Part shown: positions 62,798 to 64,000 of the stretch, piece by piece
How the letters are laid out: each line of letters starts with the position of its first letter
Numbering within the stretch: position 1 is the first letter of the stretch
NCBI RefSeq assembly: GCF_024748695.1
Contig: NZ_CP087176.1
Coordinates: 4,891,501-4,955,500 of the forward strand
From: Pseudomonas sp. B21-040
Lineage (GTDB): Bacteria > Pseudomonadota > Gammaproteobacteria > Pseudomonadales > Pseudomonadaceae
Direction of reading: 5' to 3'
Length of the DNA: 64,000 bases
Position numbers and translations under genes: made by a program
The notes under the pieces: model-generated
Told to the model about the DNA's origin: nothing
Seen by the model: only the letters and a program-made list of their open reading frames with translations
Database searches by the model: none

Positions 62798-63258
62798 AGC
62801 CGTCCCTTCAATTCGATCACCAGCAAATCACTGGCGCGCTCGATCAGGTCCAGCACCTGTTCGAAGCCCTGGTCACCGTCGTAGTACGGGTCCGGGACCT
62901 CATCGAGTTCCGACTGGTAGCGACGCAGGAACAAATCCAGCTCGGCTTTGCCCTTGGCCGGTTGCAGCGCCTTGAGGTGGCGCAGGTTGCTGTTGTCCAT
63001 CGCCAGAATCAGGTCGTAAGTGGCGAAATCGGCACGGGTGACTTGCTGGGCGCGCTGGGCGGACAAGTCGTAACCGCGCAACTTGGCCGCGGCCTGGCTG
63101 CGTTTGTCCGGCGCCTTGCCGACATGCCAGTCACCGGTGCCGGCGGAGGCGACTTCAATCTGATCGGCCAGCCCCGCTTCGCGCAGTTTGTGCCGCAGCA
63201 CGCCTTCGGCCGTTGGAGAACGGCAGATGTTGCCCAGGCACACGAACAAAACGCGCAT
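62794..63258 (-). CDS. Low molecular weight protein tyrosine phosphatase
   Basis: This 154-residue phosphatase has the P-loop CLGNICRS with nucleophile Cys7 and Arg13, and the general-acid Asp in VPDPYYDGDQGFEQVL. In Pseudomonas it is consistently placed between kdsB and murB. Its protein substrate is not known; relatives act on envelope-polysaccharide tyrosine kinases. It overlaps kdsB by one base and murB by four. Confidence 0.93.
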   Translation of the reverse strand: MRVLFVCLGNICRSPTAEGVLRHKLREAGLADQIEVASAGTGDWHVGKAPDKRSQAAAKLRGYDLSAQRAQQVTRADFATYDLILAMDNSNLRHLKALQPAKGKAELDLFLRRYQSELDEVPDPYYDGDQGFEQVLDLIERASDLLVIELKGRL

Positions 63259-64000
63259 CAGGCCTCCAGCAGGCGACGAACGCGCTCAAGGTCTTCAACG
63301 GTGTCGACACCGGTTGGCGGCGCGATCAGCGCGTCGGCGACGTGAATCCGCACGCCGTGCCACAAGGCTCGCAGTTGTTCCAGCGACTCGGTGTTTTCCA
63401 GCCAGCATGGGCCCCAGCTGACGAAGTCCTGCAGGAAACCGGCGCGATAGGCATAAATGCCGATGTGGCGACGGTATGGCACGCCTTCCGGCAATTGCTC
63501 GCGGCTCTTGGCGAACGCGTCCCGGGCCCACGGCAAGGTCGAGCGACTGAAGGTCAGCGCCAGGCCATTAAGGTCGCTGACGACCTTGACCACATTGGGG
63601 TTGAACAGTGTTTCCACGTCTTCGATCGGCTCGGCCAGGGTGGCCATGCGAGCTTCGGTGTGAGCAGCGAGGTTGGCGGCGACCTGATCGATCACGCTCG
63701 GCGGGATCAGCGGTTCGTCACCCTGGACGTTGACCACGATGGCGTCGGGCGCCAAGCCGAGTTTTGCTGCGACCTCGGCCAGACGGTCGGTGCCCGAATT
63801 GTGGTCTTCGCGGGTCAGCACCACTTCAGCACCGAACCCGTTGCACGCCTCGACAATGCGCGCATCGTCGGTGGCAACCACCACACGCTGTGCGCTGCTT
63901 TTGCTGGCCTGTTCCCAGACATGCTGGATCATCGGCTTGCCGGCGATCAGCAGCAGCGGCTTACCCGGCAAGCGGGTGGAGGCAAAACGCGATGGAATGA
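63258..64000 (-). CDS. kdsB: 3-deoxy-manno-octulosonate cytidylyltransferase (5' end outside window)
   Basis: KdsB activates Kdo with CTP for lipopolysaccharide core synthesis. The window holds 247 codons beginning in [16 protein letters not shown], the family N-terminus, so only the first few codons are missing. [19 protein letters not shown] binds the nucleotide and metal, and [19 protein letters not shown] binds Kdo. The apparent start at 63971 is an internal position: the frame stays open to the window edge with conserved sequence. It overlaps ptpA by one base. Confidence 0.95.
   Translation of the reverse strand, partial: IPSRFASTRLPGKPLLLIAGKPMIQHVWEQASKSSAQRVVVATDDARIVEACNGFGAEVVLTREDHNSGTDRLAEVAAKLGLAPDAIVVNVQGDEPLIPPSVIDQVAANLAAHTEARMATLAEPIEDVETLFNPNVVKVVSDLNGLALTFSRSTLPWARDAFAKSREQLPEGVPYRRHIGIYAYRAGFLQDFVSWGPCWLENTESLEQLRALWHGVRIHVADALIAPPTGVDTVEDLERVRRLLEA

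Overview
The window is chromosomal DNA of a fluorescent Pseudomonas (P. fluorescens group). The evidence is gene content and order: etfBA facing etf-QO; a tatD-pilZ-holB-tmk-mltG-pabC-fabF-acpP-fabG-fabD-plsX-rpmF-yceD chain; then rluC, rne, murB, ptpA and kdsB; a CsrA/Rsm paralog; an RgsA-like sRNA locus; and many short intergenic inverted repeats of the Pseudomonas REP type. No tRNA, rRNA, CRISPR, insertion sequence or prophage was recognised.

Layout. 0-10 kb: conserved small genes (yheU, csrA, ynfA, an SDR, a DUF3309 peptide), an LTA-synthase-like membrane enzyme, a START-domain protein, a MocR regulator and a three-gene envelope operon (solute-binding-like protein, DUF4398 lipoprotein, DUF4398-OmpA lipoprotein). 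10-14 kb: etfBA and divergent etf-QO, with a well-formed promoter and a probable PsrA site. 14-22 kb: an AraC/alcohol dehydrogenase pair, then IclR, galactonate transporter, dgoD, dgoA and dgoK. 22-29 kb: GNAT, HD and MFS genes, then a yegTUVW-like cluster (GntR, ADP-ribosylglycohydrolase, cytosine-permease-type transporter, PfkB kinase) in which the transporter has an in-frame stop. 29-36 kb: araFGH-type ABC importer, sugar 1-dehydrogenase, SMP-30 lactonase and GntR/FCD regulator. 36-57 kb: conserved core (DUF1285, DUF4823, moaA, TetR, rgsA, tatD to yceD, maf, sohB, HAD, rluC, rne). 57-61.6 kb: a molybdenum hydroxylase operon with its maturation genes. 61.7-64 kb: murB, ptpA and kdsB, the last cut by the window edge.

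How the genes work together. The two sugar modules form an oxidative galactose route of De Ley-Doudoroff type: AraFGH imports galactose/arabinose, the SDR oxidises it to the lactone, the SMP-30 protein opens the lactone, DgoD dehydrates galactonate, DgoK phosphorylates, and DgoA cleaves to pyruvate and glyceraldehyde 3-phosphate. The modules lie about 12 kb apart, yet the dgoK and dehydrogenase promoters are near copies: the same -35/-10 spacing, and the same upstream palindrome TCCCA-N5-TGGGA at the same distance. A second 14-base motif is shared by the GntR/FCD gene and araF. The dehydrogenase leader also carries a 26-codon upstream reading frame that spans an intrinsic-terminator-like hairpin. 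This double wiring of one pathway is the most interesting regulatory structure found. I did not find a clearly new multi-gene system.
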